Source: Camellia lanceoleosa
Lineage: Eukaryota; Streptophyta; Magnoliopsida; Ericales; Theaceae
NCBI GenBank assembly: GCA_025200525.1
Contig: JANUSC010000052.1
Span: 124,001 to 188,000 of the forward strand
Direction: 5' to 3'
Length of the DNA stretch: 64,000 nt
The notes below the pieces were generated by a model. It was not told the DNA's origin, ran no database searches, and was given only the letters and a program-made list of their open reading frames with translations. Below are positions 20,593 through 31,386 of this stretch, piece after piece. The stretch's first letter is position 1. Every line of letters begins with the position of its first letter. The position numbers were made by a program, and so were the translations under genes.

Positions 20593-20964
20593 ATTAAATA
20601 AAGATCCAACTGCCGGTTAAGGTGGGTTCAACTGAGTTTGTGTTTTCTTGAGTGAAAAGGTTATAATACAAAAAAGATTGAGCTGAAACCATTAAGAATT
20701 TAATGAGAAATTGTCTCATAAAGTTTAGCTTGAAGTTTGGGCTTGGACTTAGACTTTAGTCTTGGTCTAGGTTAGGCCTATGCTTGTACTTTTGCATGTG
20801 TTGGATTTGGATTTAGACTTAGTCTTGGTCTAAATTGGACTTAGGTTTGTGCATATGCATGCAGTGTATTGGGTTGGGTTTGGACTGGATTGGTGGCCCA
20901 TCATCCCTATCCATTTTGTGAACCAAAAATGTGGCTATTTGATTTTAGCACATGTTTTCAACTT

Positions 20965-21207
20965 GGGGTAAATTACAAATACACCTCTTGAGGTTTGATT
21001 AAAATACAAATTGTTTGTTGTAGTTTTGAAAATTACATTTCACCCATGAGGTTTCTAATTTTATAACAAATTGCCCCTTTTATGTTTCAATTAACAATTT
21101 AGGTAATTTTATTATTGTATAGGAAAACAATTATGAATTTTATTTTTTTAAATTCTGTTAAATAAAATTTTTTAACAAGGGGTTATTTATAATTTTTCAA
21201 ACCACAC
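20965..21207. mobile_element. MITE M9, truncated copy in duplication unit 1
   Basis: Starts GGGGTAAATTACAAATACAC after tttcaactt, the mutated left target site, and follows the complete copy up to caaaccaca. Its right end is missing at the junction with unit 2. Confidence 0.65.
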
Positions 21208-21568
21208 GGGGTCCAACTGCCCGTTGAGGTGGGTCCAATTGAGTTTGTGTTTTCTTGAGTGAAAAGGTTATAATACAAAAGAGTGAGTTGAAACCATTAA
21301 GCATTTAATGAGAAATTATCTTATAAAGTTTAGCTTGAAGTTTGGGCTAAGACTTAGACTTTAGCCTTGGTCTAGGTTAGGCCTAAGCATGTACTTTTGC
21401 ATGTGATGGGTTTGGATTTAGACTTAGTCTTGGTTTAAACTAGACTTAGGTTTGTGCATGTGCATGCGGTGTATTGGGTTGGGTTTAGAATGGATTGGTC
21501 CCCATCATCCCTATCCATTTTGTGAACCAAAAATGTGGCTATTTGATTTTAGCACATGTTTTCAACAT

Positions 21569-21913
21569 GGGGTAAATTATAAATACACCCCCTTGAGATT
21601 TGATTAAAATATAAATTATTTGCTATAGTTCTGAAAATTACATTTCACCCCATGAGATTTTTAATTTCATAACAAATCATCTTTTTTATTAATAAATCAT
21701 CAAATCAATTAACAGTTTTTAATGAGGTTAGAAATATATTTCAATTAACAATTTACGTAATTTTATTATTGTATAGGAGAGCAATTATGAATTTTATTTT
21801 TTTAAATTCTGTTAAATAAATTTTTTTAACAAGGGGGTATTTATAATTTTTCAAACCACAGGAGACAATTTGAACTTTAAGCTAATCTTAGAGGGTGTAT
21901 CTGTATTTTACCC
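21569..21913. mobile_element. Mutator-type MITE M9, complete copy
   Basis: 345 bp. The left end GGGGTAAATTATAAATACAC and the right end GTGTATCTGTATTTTACCC are inverted repeats. It is flanked by a perfect 9-bp duplication TTTCAACAT (21560-21568 and 21914-21922). A 9-bp duplication points to a Mutator-like superfamily. A truncated copy lies at 20965-21207 and a third at 23725-24048. Confidence 0.75.
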
Positions 21914-21922
21914 TTTCAACAT

Positions 21923-22970
21923 GTGTGAGTCTTTGTAACTTGTGGGTTATTGCACAAGTTACAATAGGATTGATGACCCTATTGATGTTGGCTTTAAAGG
22001 CTTGAGGCTCCCCCATTTATATAAATAGGGGCCATCATCTCCTAGGTTGGTGATAGGAGTGTAAAAATGATCTGCGGCCTGTGGGCGGCTTGAAGTCCAC
22101 TCGCGTCTGGGGTGGGCCCGAGCCCTTGGGCCTGGGCCTGGGCCATCATTTTGAAGCCCAGCCTTACCCGGCCCGTGGCCTAGTCTATCAGCCCGCTTAA
22201 GGCCTACTCAAGGCCCGGCCGAAGGCCCCGTGTTGTTTTTAGTGGAAAATAATAAAATTTTAGTAGAAAAAATTTAAAAAAACAAAAAAAAAAGGTCAAG
22301 CTCGACCCAACCCTGAGGCCAGGCCCGGGCTTGACCCACCGGCCCGCTCAAGGCCTGAATATCCCTGGGCCTAGGCCTAATTTTTTGGCCCGTGGGCCAG
22401 CTCAGCTCGGCCAGAATTTTGGCAGGAGCCCGCAAGGCCCGACATGGTCCGGGCCGGGTTATGTCGGGCCAGATTTACACCCCTAGTTGGTGAGAAGAAA
22501 ATTGAGATGATTTTGGAGATGAAAAATGAGTGATGGTTTTTACACTAAAAATTCTTTTTTTTTCTTCTCTTTTTGTTAGTCTCTGTTAGAGAGGAAGAAT
22601 ACTACAAATATTCATGTTTGCCAGAGCTACTCTAGTGAGTGCTATTGTAGGAGATGTTTAATCGTTGTATCGTGAGAGACAGATACCAACAGACCTCCAG
22701 CACTACTAGTGAGGTAGTGAATTTATTTTAAGGACATCGGAGAAAACACGGTCTTGGTTTGCATCCTTTATCTCTTGGTTCTTCAATTTTTAGATTCAAT
22801 CTATTTCTTGTTTGTGAATCTTATTTGTCATTGTTACTAATTTGTCCTAATAATTTGTTTTATGCGGAATCCGTAATCTGTTCTTGTAATTTGTTTCTTT
22901 GGATTCCATCTTGTAATATATTATAATTAATGTTGTAATTTAATTTCTAGTCTTGTATTTCTTTTAAGAA

Positions 22971-22972
<2 letters not shown>
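21923..22972 (+). repeat. Possible LTR remnant, interrupted by a MITE
   Basis: A TATA box (atttatataaatag) near 22017 is followed, beyond the inserted MITE, by gagagacagatacc, aggacatcggagaaaac and a T-rich tail, a layout like the R-U5 part of copia-type LTRs. No TG...CA ends or target duplication could be assigned, so this is tentative. Confidence 0.3.
22054..22485. mobile_element. hAT-type MITE with GC-rich interior
   Basis: 432 bp with inverted ends TAGGAGTGTAAAA and TTTACACCCCTA. It is flanked by a perfect 8-bp duplication GTTGGTGA (22046-22053 and 22486-22493), the length made by hAT transposases. The interior is full of gcccggg-type words and stands out in this AT-rich window. The 673-bp element at 29336-30008 has related ends. 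Confidence 0.75.

Positions 22973-22973
<1 letters not shown>

Positions 22974-23016
<43 letters not shown>
22974..23016 (+). repeat. (GA)n microsatellite
   Basis: Uninterrupted GA repeat of about 21 units. Confidence 0.95.
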
Positions 23017-23020
<4 letters not shown>

Positions 23021-23113
23021 TTTATCTTATCTATTTTATTTATTTTATTTTATTTTTTCAATTATCATCAAAAATACCAACATTTTATAGGATCAAATTG
23101 TGCTACAATTGTA

Positions 23114-23162
<49 letters not shown>

Positions 23163-23163
23163 T
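23114..23163 (+). repeat. (TTA)n microsatellite
   Basis: About 16 perfect trinucleotide units. It is flanked on both sides by caattgtacatta, so a short flank has been duplicated. Confidence 0.95.
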
Positions 23164-23214
23164 TTAGAGGGTTACAATTGTACATTAGTTAATTGACCAA
23201 ATATAATGAAATTC

Positions 23215-23545
23215 TGTTAAGAAGTTAAAGAATATATTTTTAGAAAAAGATTTAAATTTTTTTTTAAAAAAAAGTTAGCTAAAGTATTTAGGATTCCTAA
23301 ACACATGTTCTCTAAAATATTTACATTAATATTAAGGTTAATCACAAAACGGTTGCTAAGGAATTAAATAGTTTTTGATTTAAGTAACAAGTGGCTAATT
23401 ATAAATTGCTACATTACTTGGGATGTAGGAGCTCCTACATAAAGAGTTGGAGGAAAGCTTTTCCTTTTTTATTTTTTAATTTTTTTTAAATACTTTATAG
23501 ATACATGAAGATTAATTGTATCCAAAAAGTTAAAAAACTTAACCA
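23215..23545 (-). repeat. Interspersed repeat, copy 2 (inverted relative to 14510-14830)
   Basis: Matches the reverse complement of 14510-14830 in order: agttaaagaatata, aaagatttaaatt, ggaattaaatag, taacaagtg, ggatgtagga and gttggaggaaa. See the first copy. Confidence 0.6.
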
Positions 23546-23724
23546 AAATATAAAAAAAATCATTAAAAATAAATGAAAACCCGAACAAAAACGCACACAC
23601 ATTTTTATTTGAATTTTCATTTGATTTTAGTGATTTTTTAAAAATATTTAAGTCAATTTATATTTATTAATATTTATATTTTTTATTTTTTTTAGATACA
23701 TCTTGGTACATTTTAAAACTAAAA

Positions 23725-24048
23725 GGGTAAATTACAAGTACACTCCTTCAAATTTGCTTAAAATATGAATCCCCCCTTGTGGTTCTAGAAATTATATTTC
23801 ACCCCTTGAGATTTCTAATTTCATAACAACTTGTCCCTTTTATTAATAAATCATCAAATTAATTAACAATTTTAATGATATTAGAAATATATTTTAATTA
23901 ATAATTCAAGCAATTTTATTATTGTCTTGTTTTTGTAGTTAATTATGTTAAATAAAAAATTCTGACATGGGGATATTTGTAATTTTCTAAATCACAGTGG
24001 AAAATCTATATTTTAAGCAAATATCAACGGTGTATTCATGATTTACCC
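23725..24048. mobile_element. Mutator-type MITE M9, third copy
   Basis: 324 bp from GGGTAAATTACAAGTACAC to GTGTATTCATGATTTACCC. Nine-base flanks aaactaaaa and aaatgaaaa agree at seven positions. The interior follows the other copies (ttcaccccttgagatttctaa, ttaataaatcatcaa). Confidence 0.7.
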
Positions 24049-25189
24049 AAATGAAAAAGGTACAAAAAAATTGAATAAAATATAAATTAAAAATAAATGA
24101 AAACTTTTTGAAAAATTCAACCAAACAAACAAGGTTTAATGGCCTCTCGAAATTAATAAAAAAAACTTGATATACAAGTCCATTTTTTAGACCCACTTTA
24201 TAGACTCACTGATATGTAACTGAAATGATTGACTCATACTTAGAGAAGATAGAAGAAATAGAGAAATAAAATTATAAGGGTTGTTGAATTTCTCTCAAGT
24301 TTAAATTTAAATTTCATGGATTTGTGGGGTCTATCATGGATTCTGTTTTGATGATCACAACAGTTTATTTTACACAACCCTCTATGTATCATTTATTAAA
24401 AAAATTAAGTCGATTTGATAATTATAAGTTTTTCATTTTATGATGTTTGTCTAAAAAAAAATTAGATTATTTATTTTCAAAAACAAACTTGATGTCAATT
24501 TATGAGTGGATTTGGAGTTTGATTTTTCCAATCTCATTTACGTGTAGGGTTTTATTATTATTTATTTTAATTAATGCATATTTGGTTTCTAAAATTTACT
24601 TTCCGTGTTACTTTAATGTTTTAAATTTTAATTTTGTAAATTTTTATTCTAAAATTTCAATTTGGGTTAAATTAATCTAATTTTAACACAGGTGAAGAAG
24701 ATAAATCAGTCTTTTAGACGAGTTGTATTATGAAGGAGACCTATCAATAAAGTTACCCTTTGTGGAAAGATTTACGTTCAATTGCATTTCAAAATTGAAA
24801 AAAAATTAAAATTTGAAAACTAAAGTGATATGAAATGCATATTTTAAAATTAAAAATTTTAGAGACAAAATTTAGATGACCAAACACAAAAGAGACATTT
24901 TAAGAAAGATATGTGTATTTATAATTAGTTCAGAGGTTTTTGTTCTATTTGTTGTATGTTTATGGTTATGACTTCTGTTTTTCCATAATTGAATGTCCAA
25001 ATTAATATGATTTTTATAATATTTGTAATTTATCTTCTACCAATAGCATTTTCCTAATTGTTTTCGTGAAATTTAACATTCAATATTAGAAGTAAACAAC
25101 ATCAGAGGAGAAATAAACATTACAAATATTAATTTCTTTGGTAGGAGTTGAACCCGTTATATCACACCACAAAGTGGGGTATGGAAAAA
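24049..25189. other. AT-rich stretch without recognisable gene
   Basis: Includes an AT-rich ORF of 77 codons (24447-24680) without motif. 24694-24760 holds attatgaaggaga, a word also seen in the 14.5-kb repeat. Nothing else is supported. Confidence 0.4.
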
Positions 25190-26942
25190 GTTGAAGGAGA
25201 CATAATTGTTGATGGACTAGCGTATGTGGCCATAGATGGTATTTAGAGTGTTGAGCATCACAATATTCTATCTAATAATTATCTTCCCAAGTATAAAAAT
25301 TTTACCTTATTAAAATAGCCAAAAACTAAAATAAATTACTAAAATAGCAACTTCCCAAACACCCACAGGGTATGCCTCACCAGAGTAGATGAATAAATTT
25401 TTCACTACAAATAGCTCAACATAGTGCCCATCTGCGTCAACAACGGTCATATTATGACCCTGCATACAAATATAATACTATTACATTAGCAATTAATGAC
25501 TAGAAAAAAAGACAAAAAAAGAAAAAAAGAAAAAAAAAATGGTTTAGAATGTGGTTGTTCAAATCTATGTTTAAAAAAACAAAAAAAAAAATTACCTCTG
25601 TTTCGAAACTGAGGGTTGCTAAAGCAGTCAAGTTACCAATCCGTAGTCGGTATGTTTTTCCAAGAATAACCCAGAGAACATAAGGAGAGCATTCAGGATT
25701 TGTTGCATTACAAAGACTGGCTTGTATACCGAGAGTGGAGCAATCAAACTGTACTTTTCCTTGTATCAGAAGTGACTGCAAATTCAAAAAAGTGATAATA
25801 AAAATAGAGTTACAAACCAACCATTAAACATATGTAATTAATTGGGATTGTAAATACTAAATAGTATCAAGTATGTATAAACCTGAGGCTCCCCAACCCA
25901 AACAAAGGGTATGGAAGATAGTCCAGCGGCTTGTTCAAATGGGCTTTTGTGGCACCAATTGTTGAGGATGATGCTCCGATCATAATAGCAGGAAAAGGGC
26001 TCTGATTCTCCAGGAGTATAGCAATCAAACTGTCCTTTTCCTTGTATCAGAAGTGACTGCAAATTCAAAAAAGTGATGATTAAAAAAAAAAGTTACAAAC
26101 CAACCATTAAACATATGTAATTAATTGGGATTGTAAATACTAAATAGTATCAAGTATGTATAAACCTGAGGCTCCCCAACCCAAACAAAGGGCATGGAAG
26201 ATAGTCCAGCGGCTTGTTCAAATGGGCTTTTGTGGCACCAATAAAAGGGCTCTGATTCTCCGTCAGGATGTGCTACGCGGATGGATCCATACAGCCCACA
26301 TGTTCTTTGCATTCCATAATGTGCGTGGTACATATACGTCCCAGGCTGCGAATTCCATTATGAATTGTTCAATCAGAATCTTAATAATTAAGAATCTCAA
26401 CAAGGAACAGAACACATAAATAAAGCTTTTTGTGGCTAAAAAAAACTTACCCTATCCACAACAAATTGGTAGACAAAGGTGTCTCCAGGTAAAATCGGAC
26501 ACTGAGTTATCCCTTCTGTTCCATCAGACCAAGGTGATCCAATCTGCAAGTAATTACCATTTTCAACTCAACTCAAGTATGATCTCAATATATATAATAA
26601 TATATTAATGTATCTCAAAAATAAGAAGCTATATTTATATAATATAGTGGTGTGTACCTGTCGAATACCATGCCAATGTATGGCGACATTTTCAGTTTCC
26701 AAACTGTTCTTGAGCTCTACAATGACAGCATCGCTTTGTTGAGCCAAGATTGTTGGACCTGGGGACTTCCCATTAATGGTGATGACCAGTTTGTTATAGC
26801 AATCTGGAGACTTGAACTCATGCTTTACCTCCCATTTGAAATGCCGAACTCTACTGGCCTCTGCAGATGGAACACTGATCACTAGACAAACAAGGAGGCA
26901 CACAGACAACAACCTTGTCACAATTTGACAAAGCTCAACCAT
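25190..26942 (-). pseudogene. L-ascorbate oxidase-like multicopper oxidase pseudogene AO2 (exons 1-5, 3'-truncated)
   Basis: Start ATG at 26942. Exon 1 is 26942-26658: signal peptide (LLSVCLLVCLVISVPSAEA), then RHFKWEVKHEF and the first copper motif AIHWHG. Exon 2 is 26543-26451 ([13 protein letters not shown]). Exon 3 is 26345-26166 (YMYHAHYGMQR, the second copper motif). Exon 4 is 25775-25596, and exon 5 starts at 25459 (GHNMTVVDADGHYV). Splice sites are GT/AG and phase 0, so the gene structure is well preserved. Exon 5 breaks at about 25371 in foreign AT-rich sequence, and only a short later piece (25190-25262) remains; the C-terminal copper motifs are missing. Exon 3 carries an internal deletion and is followed by a 281-bp tandem duplication. 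Not functional as read. Confidence 0.85.
25735..26297 (-). repeat. 281-bp tandem duplication inside AO2
   Basis: Two adjacent units (about 25735-26015 and 26016-26297) each contain the start of exon 4, intron 3 and the end of exon 3 (tatgtaatta at 25831 and 26113; caatcaaact at 25741 and 26022). The inner copy of exon 3 keeps CYYDRSIILNNW, which the outer one has lost. Confidence 0.8.
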
Positions 26943-27190
26943 GTCTTCAATTCCTATCTCCTATCTCCTATCGTCAGGTACAAAATAATGGGTTTGTTAT
27001 AATAACTGGTATGCTTGATTGAAGTGTTTGATCCTCTTCTTGATCTTTGTATATATATATATGAAGATGTGTTGATTGATTCCAGGCATGTGAAAGTCAA
27101 TAAGAGTGGCTACCTCTGCTATACCTAAAACATATGAAAAGTGGACCCAGACCAATGTTGAAGGTGGGTTACGCATATAAAAGACACTAA
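26943..27190 (-). promoter_or_regulatory. AO2 5' leader and promoter region
   Basis: On the minus strand a TATA tract (27050-27062) lies about 108 bp upstream of the ATG at 26942. 27003-27135 is almost identical to 13740-13870 beside AO1, so this is the ancestral upstream region of the gene pair. Confidence 0.55.
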
Positions 27191-27960
27191 AAAACAAAAG
27201 AAAAAAAAAAGAAAAAAGAAAAAAAAGAAAAACTCATGGGATATTATATTCTTAAACAAAAGTGGACCTATTGAGCTAAAAGAATTTTCATGAAATCTTT
27301 CAATAAATAAGTACTAAAAAATGAAACTTGTCTCAAATTTTTTTATAAAAAATTACAAACGCACTAAATAAGCAACAAAAAGTGTTCGTCTGGGAATTGA
27401 TTTTTAATTTTTTTTTCAAAAGATATATAAAAAATAAAATAAATTAATTAACCTTTTATACTAAAATTTTAACTTTTTAATTAATTTAATCACTTAGGAC
27501 TCCAGACAATTGCTCTAGGATCTGAATTGTAACAACTAATCGCTATCTTGTGCTAACAAAAAAAAAAAAAAAAAGAAAAGAAAAACTAACCCCAACACTA
27601 TTAATCGATTTCCAAACAAGAAGGCTAGTCAAACTATGTTTTGTAATTGAGTAATGTTAAGAATCTTAAAAATATTATTAAAATTTCTATCAAATATTTT
27701 ATATGAGTGTGAAACTTATATGATGTGAGTTTGACAACCTTATAAGATATTTGATAAAAAATTTAATAGAATTTTTAAAATTCCTACTCTTTTCGTCCTA
27801 AAATAATGGTTCTTTTTAAAGAATCCAAATTTTTTTTGATAGTATAATTATTGCATTTTAAAAAAAAATTGATTTTCTAAAATTATCATTTGATAGTACA
27901 TTTTTTTGGGAAATATCAATGTCATAATTATACTTTTTATGTTGTTAATGAATTTAAAAG
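27191..27960 (+). repeat. Duplicated segment, copy 1 (shared with 33690-34439)
   Basis: actcatgggatat, tttcaataaataagtac, gtgttcgtctgggaattg, cacttaggactccagac and gatagtacatttttt occur in the same order at 33690-34439. No terminal repeats; the duplication is of plain AT-rich flank. Confidence 0.8.
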
Positions 27961-28611
27961 AAGGACAAAATAAGAAATTTATATTATTTTTATATTTGAT
28001 TTTTGAAAAAAACTAATATTTTAAGATAATAAAAAATAAAATAAAAAATTAATATTTTATACCGGAGGTAGTAACATTTTTCACCGGAGGTAGTAACATT
28101 TTTCTTTGTAGTTTGAAAGGTAACGAGCACTCTAGTGAGACACCAACCAGTTCTTTGTAATTTGAAAGGTAACGAGTACTCTAGTGAGACACCAAACAGC
28201 ACTATCAATTTTAAATTATTGGGCCACCACACAACTTGACTTCACCTCTATCACTACACTACAGTCAACAGACTAGATACATTGACTGAGATAAAGAGAG
28301 TCAACTGTTGGTAATAATTGCGTGTAGTGTAGAGCTTCTTTCAATTCTCCCAAATTTACACCGCCAAATTAAGATAGAAGATTCATCTCTCAGAATCAAG
28401 TTCCCGTTAATACACATTTCTCTTTTCTCAGCCAACCATAAAACTCATCAAAAGCCCTAACTCTTCATTCTTCTCAAAGGTACTTGTGCTTCTTCCTCTC
28501 CTTTTATATGTATATCTGCGTGTCGATTTCGCACTTTGTTGCTAGTTACAGTTTTTTTTTATTCCAATGTAATATTTTCAATAATAAATAAATAAATTCT
28601 AATGTAATATG
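27961..28611. other. AT-rich stretch with short tandem repeats and a leader-like segment
   Basis: 28061-28103 holds two copies of a 22-base unit (accggaggtagtaacatttt). 28104-28198 holds two copies of a unit of about 48 bases (tttgaaaggtaacgag, ctctagtgagacaccaa). 28440-28490 reads like a plant 5' leader ending at AAAG|GTACTTG, a possible donor, but no coding exon can be attached. Confidence 0.5.
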
Positions 28612-28757
28612 GGTGCTAAATAGCCTCTTGATTCTAATGTCATATTTTCAATAAAAAATAAATAAATTCTAATGTAATATTTTTCATTATAATCATTGGA
28701 CAAATTATTTTTCTTGAATAATTGAATTATTATGGTTGCCAGAATGTGATGGTTTTA
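28612..28757 (+). repeat. Duplicated segment shared with 15080-15232
   Basis: See 15080. In this copy the first part (aataaataaataaattctaatg) is additionally repeated at 28585-28608. Confidence 0.75.
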
Positions 28758-28860
28758 AGGGAAAGGGAAAGGGAAATGGAAAAGGTAAGTGAAATGTGAA
28801 TAAAATATAATATGTATATATTTCACATAGTTTCACACACCTTTTCCCTTTCCCTTTCTA
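28758..28860. repeat. Hairpin-forming inverted repeat
   Basis: agggaaagggaaaggg and aaaaggt on the left face acctttt-like cctttt and ccctttccct on the right, with inner arms gtgaaatgtga and tcacatagtttcac. The whole 100 bases could fold into one long stem. It may be a short MITE, but outer boundaries are unclear. Confidence 0.55.
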
Positions 28861-29335
28861 AATCCCTCCCCAAATCTCTCAACCAAACACACCATTAGAG
28901 ATTCTTTGGATAGGAAGTCACTAATTTATGGATATAAAATTAGTTTTAAAACATTAATCAAAGAAGTCAACAATGAACGAACATCTTGATTATTTGGAAT
29001 TGAATGGGTTGAAGATATTATAATGTTTAAAGTTATGAATATTCACACTTTTTATAAATAAAATAATATAGAATTTTTTGGAAAGCGTAAAATTGTAAGG
29101 GTGAATATTCATAAAAATTTGTAAATTTAAAAATTTACATTTTTAAACACTATATCACATTTTAAAATCATTCAATTAAAAATGTGAACACTCACACTTT
29201 TTATTAAAAATTTAAATGATCAATAAAAAGTGTGAATATTTACATTTTTCTACCTTATTGGAGGTCAAATCTACTATTGCTGATACTCACTTTAATATCT
29301 TTATCTCTCTTGACTTGATTTTGTATGTATAGAAG
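28861..29335. other. AT-rich stretch without recognisable content
   Basis: Contains repeated words such as gtgaatattcaca and tttttataaa and the left target site TATAGAAG of the following MITE. No gene seen. Confidence 0.4.
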
Positions 29336-30008
29336 TCGGAGTGCAACTTGGGCGGACTCAACCTGAGTAATTCGAACTCAGTTCAAATTGTTTTAGGGTT
29401 TGGATAAGATATTTTCAAATTTAGTACGGGTTTGGGAAAAATTTCAAAAGGCCAAATTAAATTTAAACAAACTTGGGCAAAGACGTCAAACAATTCGAAC
29501 AACCTGAAACCCGAATTATACATATATAGATATATAAAAATATTAAATATACATATAAATTATTAGCCATTACATGATATTAAAGTAATCGAGATTATTA
29601 AATCATATTGAATATATATTATATATACAAATAACAAAAAATCTTACTTCTTTTTTTTTTTTAATTTTTATTTTCACTTATAAATTGTAAAGACTACTAT
29701 AGCGGCATTTCTCTTACATTATATAAATTATTTATTTTGATGATATTAATGATTTTCTATAAAAAAAAAAATGTAAATAGAGTTAAATTTTAATAATTTA
29801 ATAATGTAGCTGTCAAAAAAAAAAAAAAACTGAAATTTATTTACAATTCGGGTAATTTGGGCATCTCTAGTTTAACTCGGGTTGGGCTTGGTCAATCAAT
29901 CTCGGGTTGCAATTCGGGTTTGGACGGGCTTGAACAGATCTCAGTACAACTTGGGTTGGGTTTGGACAACCTCCTAGCCCGTCCGAATCCGCCCGAGTTG
30001 CACCCCTA
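29336..30008. mobile_element. hAT-type MITE (related to 22054-22485)
   Basis: 673 bp with inverted ends TCGGAGTGCAACTTGGGCGG and CCGCCCGAGTTGCACCCCTA. It is flanked by a perfect 8-bp duplication TATAGAAG (29328-29335 and 30009-30016). AT-rich middle, no coding capacity. Confidence 0.78.
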
Positions 30009-30087
30009 TATAGAAGATGTGGTTGATGCGAAGGATGCAATTCAAAGAACTAAACCATATAGAAATGGTGGAAATGACCGTTGTCTT
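30009..30087 (+). other. Unidentified exon-like host sequence, left part
   Basis: With transposons removed, gtatagaag leads into a frame DVVDAKDAIQRTKPY and on to the target site GTCTT. The host sequence continues at 33449. I do not recognise a family, and the frame changes between the two parts. Confidence 0.3.
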
Positions 30088-30288
30088 TGTTGGAACAATC
30101 TTCTGTATACAATAAACAAATTGAGACTAAATCAAACAAATAAAATAAATTACGTACCGAATTTATTTTACCGAACCAAATGAATAATAAAAAGATCAAG
30201 TCGAGTGTGTGACACTCTATCCTTAAGACAGACTCGTCCTGCTACGGTACTTACAGAAAAATGGCGTCTATCTCTCAGGATATAATAA

Positions 30289-31386
30289 TGTTAGACTTAT
30301 TTATTTTGATAATTTATTTAATTATGTTTTAATTTATTTGGAAGAGAAAAATATAATCAAAATTTATTTTGATGATTTATTTAATTATGTTTTAATTTAT
30401 TTGAAAGAGAAAAATAGAATCAAAATTTATTTTGTCCCATTATTTCTCACCTAAACTTTTATCCTAAATGTTGTTAGAATATATTTAATATTTGCTTAAA
30501 TCAAGAGTTCAAACAGCCCAACAATAGATGTTCAAATAGTCCACAATCAGAGTTTCAAATAGCCGAAAATAAAGGTTCAAACAGCCCAGCACAGCAGCAG
30601 GCCAAAATGTTCAAGTGGAAGATATTCAAATTAGTAACGATGGAGTGGAAGATATTCAAATGAATACAACAGCTATAAACGGCTATAAGTTTCATTATAT
30701 ATACCAAAGCCTCTAATGTAAATTAGTTATAAAAAAAAAAATCAGAAAATATTCTTTGATCTATAATCACTTACATCTATTCTCTGAGAAGTGTTCTTCA
30801 ATTTTTGTTTACATCCTCTTTCAGAAATTATACACTGAGACGTATAGCTTTAAGCCCATCTTTCTTGTGTGAGGTTTACAGAAAAACCAGAGCTTCATTT
30901 TTATATCTATCTTTGAAAGATAATTCTTGTAGCTTTCTGTGAAAGTAAAAACACATTCTTTTCAACTTTGTAAGAGTGTAGTACACTCAGTATTCTTGAC
31001 TTAGAAAGTCTGTGTAAAATCCGTGGAGGATTGCTCCATTTGTAAAGAGGTTGCTAGCACCCCCGTGAAGCTAGAGTATAGTGGAAAATCTCAAGTAAAC
31101 CTTGAAGAGTGGACGTAAGCCGAGTTGAAGCTGAACCACTATAAATTTGTTTGCCTCTTTCTCCCTTATCTCTTTATTTTATTTAAATTGCTGTAACTAT
31201 ATTTCACATTTTTATTGTGCTAAAATAATTAACTGACACAGTTGTTAGAACACTTGTTTTAATTATTTTTATTTCATTAACTATATTTATTTATTGTGCT
31301 AGTCATAATTTCTATTAGGATATTATTAATTTTTAATTGTAAAAATCTAATTCACCCCCTCCTCTTAAGTTGTCTTTTGGGTAACA
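30289..31386 (+). mobile_element. Nested solo LTR of a different copia-like family
   Basis: 1098 bp, TGTTAGACTTA to TTGGGTAACA, with flanks aataa and aatga (four of five identical). A TATA-like tatatatacc lies near 30700. The end, with caccccctcctcttaagttg before TTGGGTAACA, is typical of copia LTR 3' ends. The host sequence on both sides continues the Cop-A LTR (compare 34600-34640, where it is uninterrupted). Confidence 0.78.

Larger units (their letters stand above)
20598..21913 (+). repeat. Large direct duplication (unit 1 20598-21207, unit 2 21208-21913)
   Basis: Both units run gatccaactgcc/ggtccaactgcc, gagtttgtgttttcttgagt, taaagtttagcttgaag, tgcatgtg, attgggttgggttt, ccctatccattttgtgaacc and then a MITE. 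Unit 1 stops inside the MITE (about 21205), where unit 2 begins, so the duplication boundary lies within the MITE. Confidence 0.8.
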
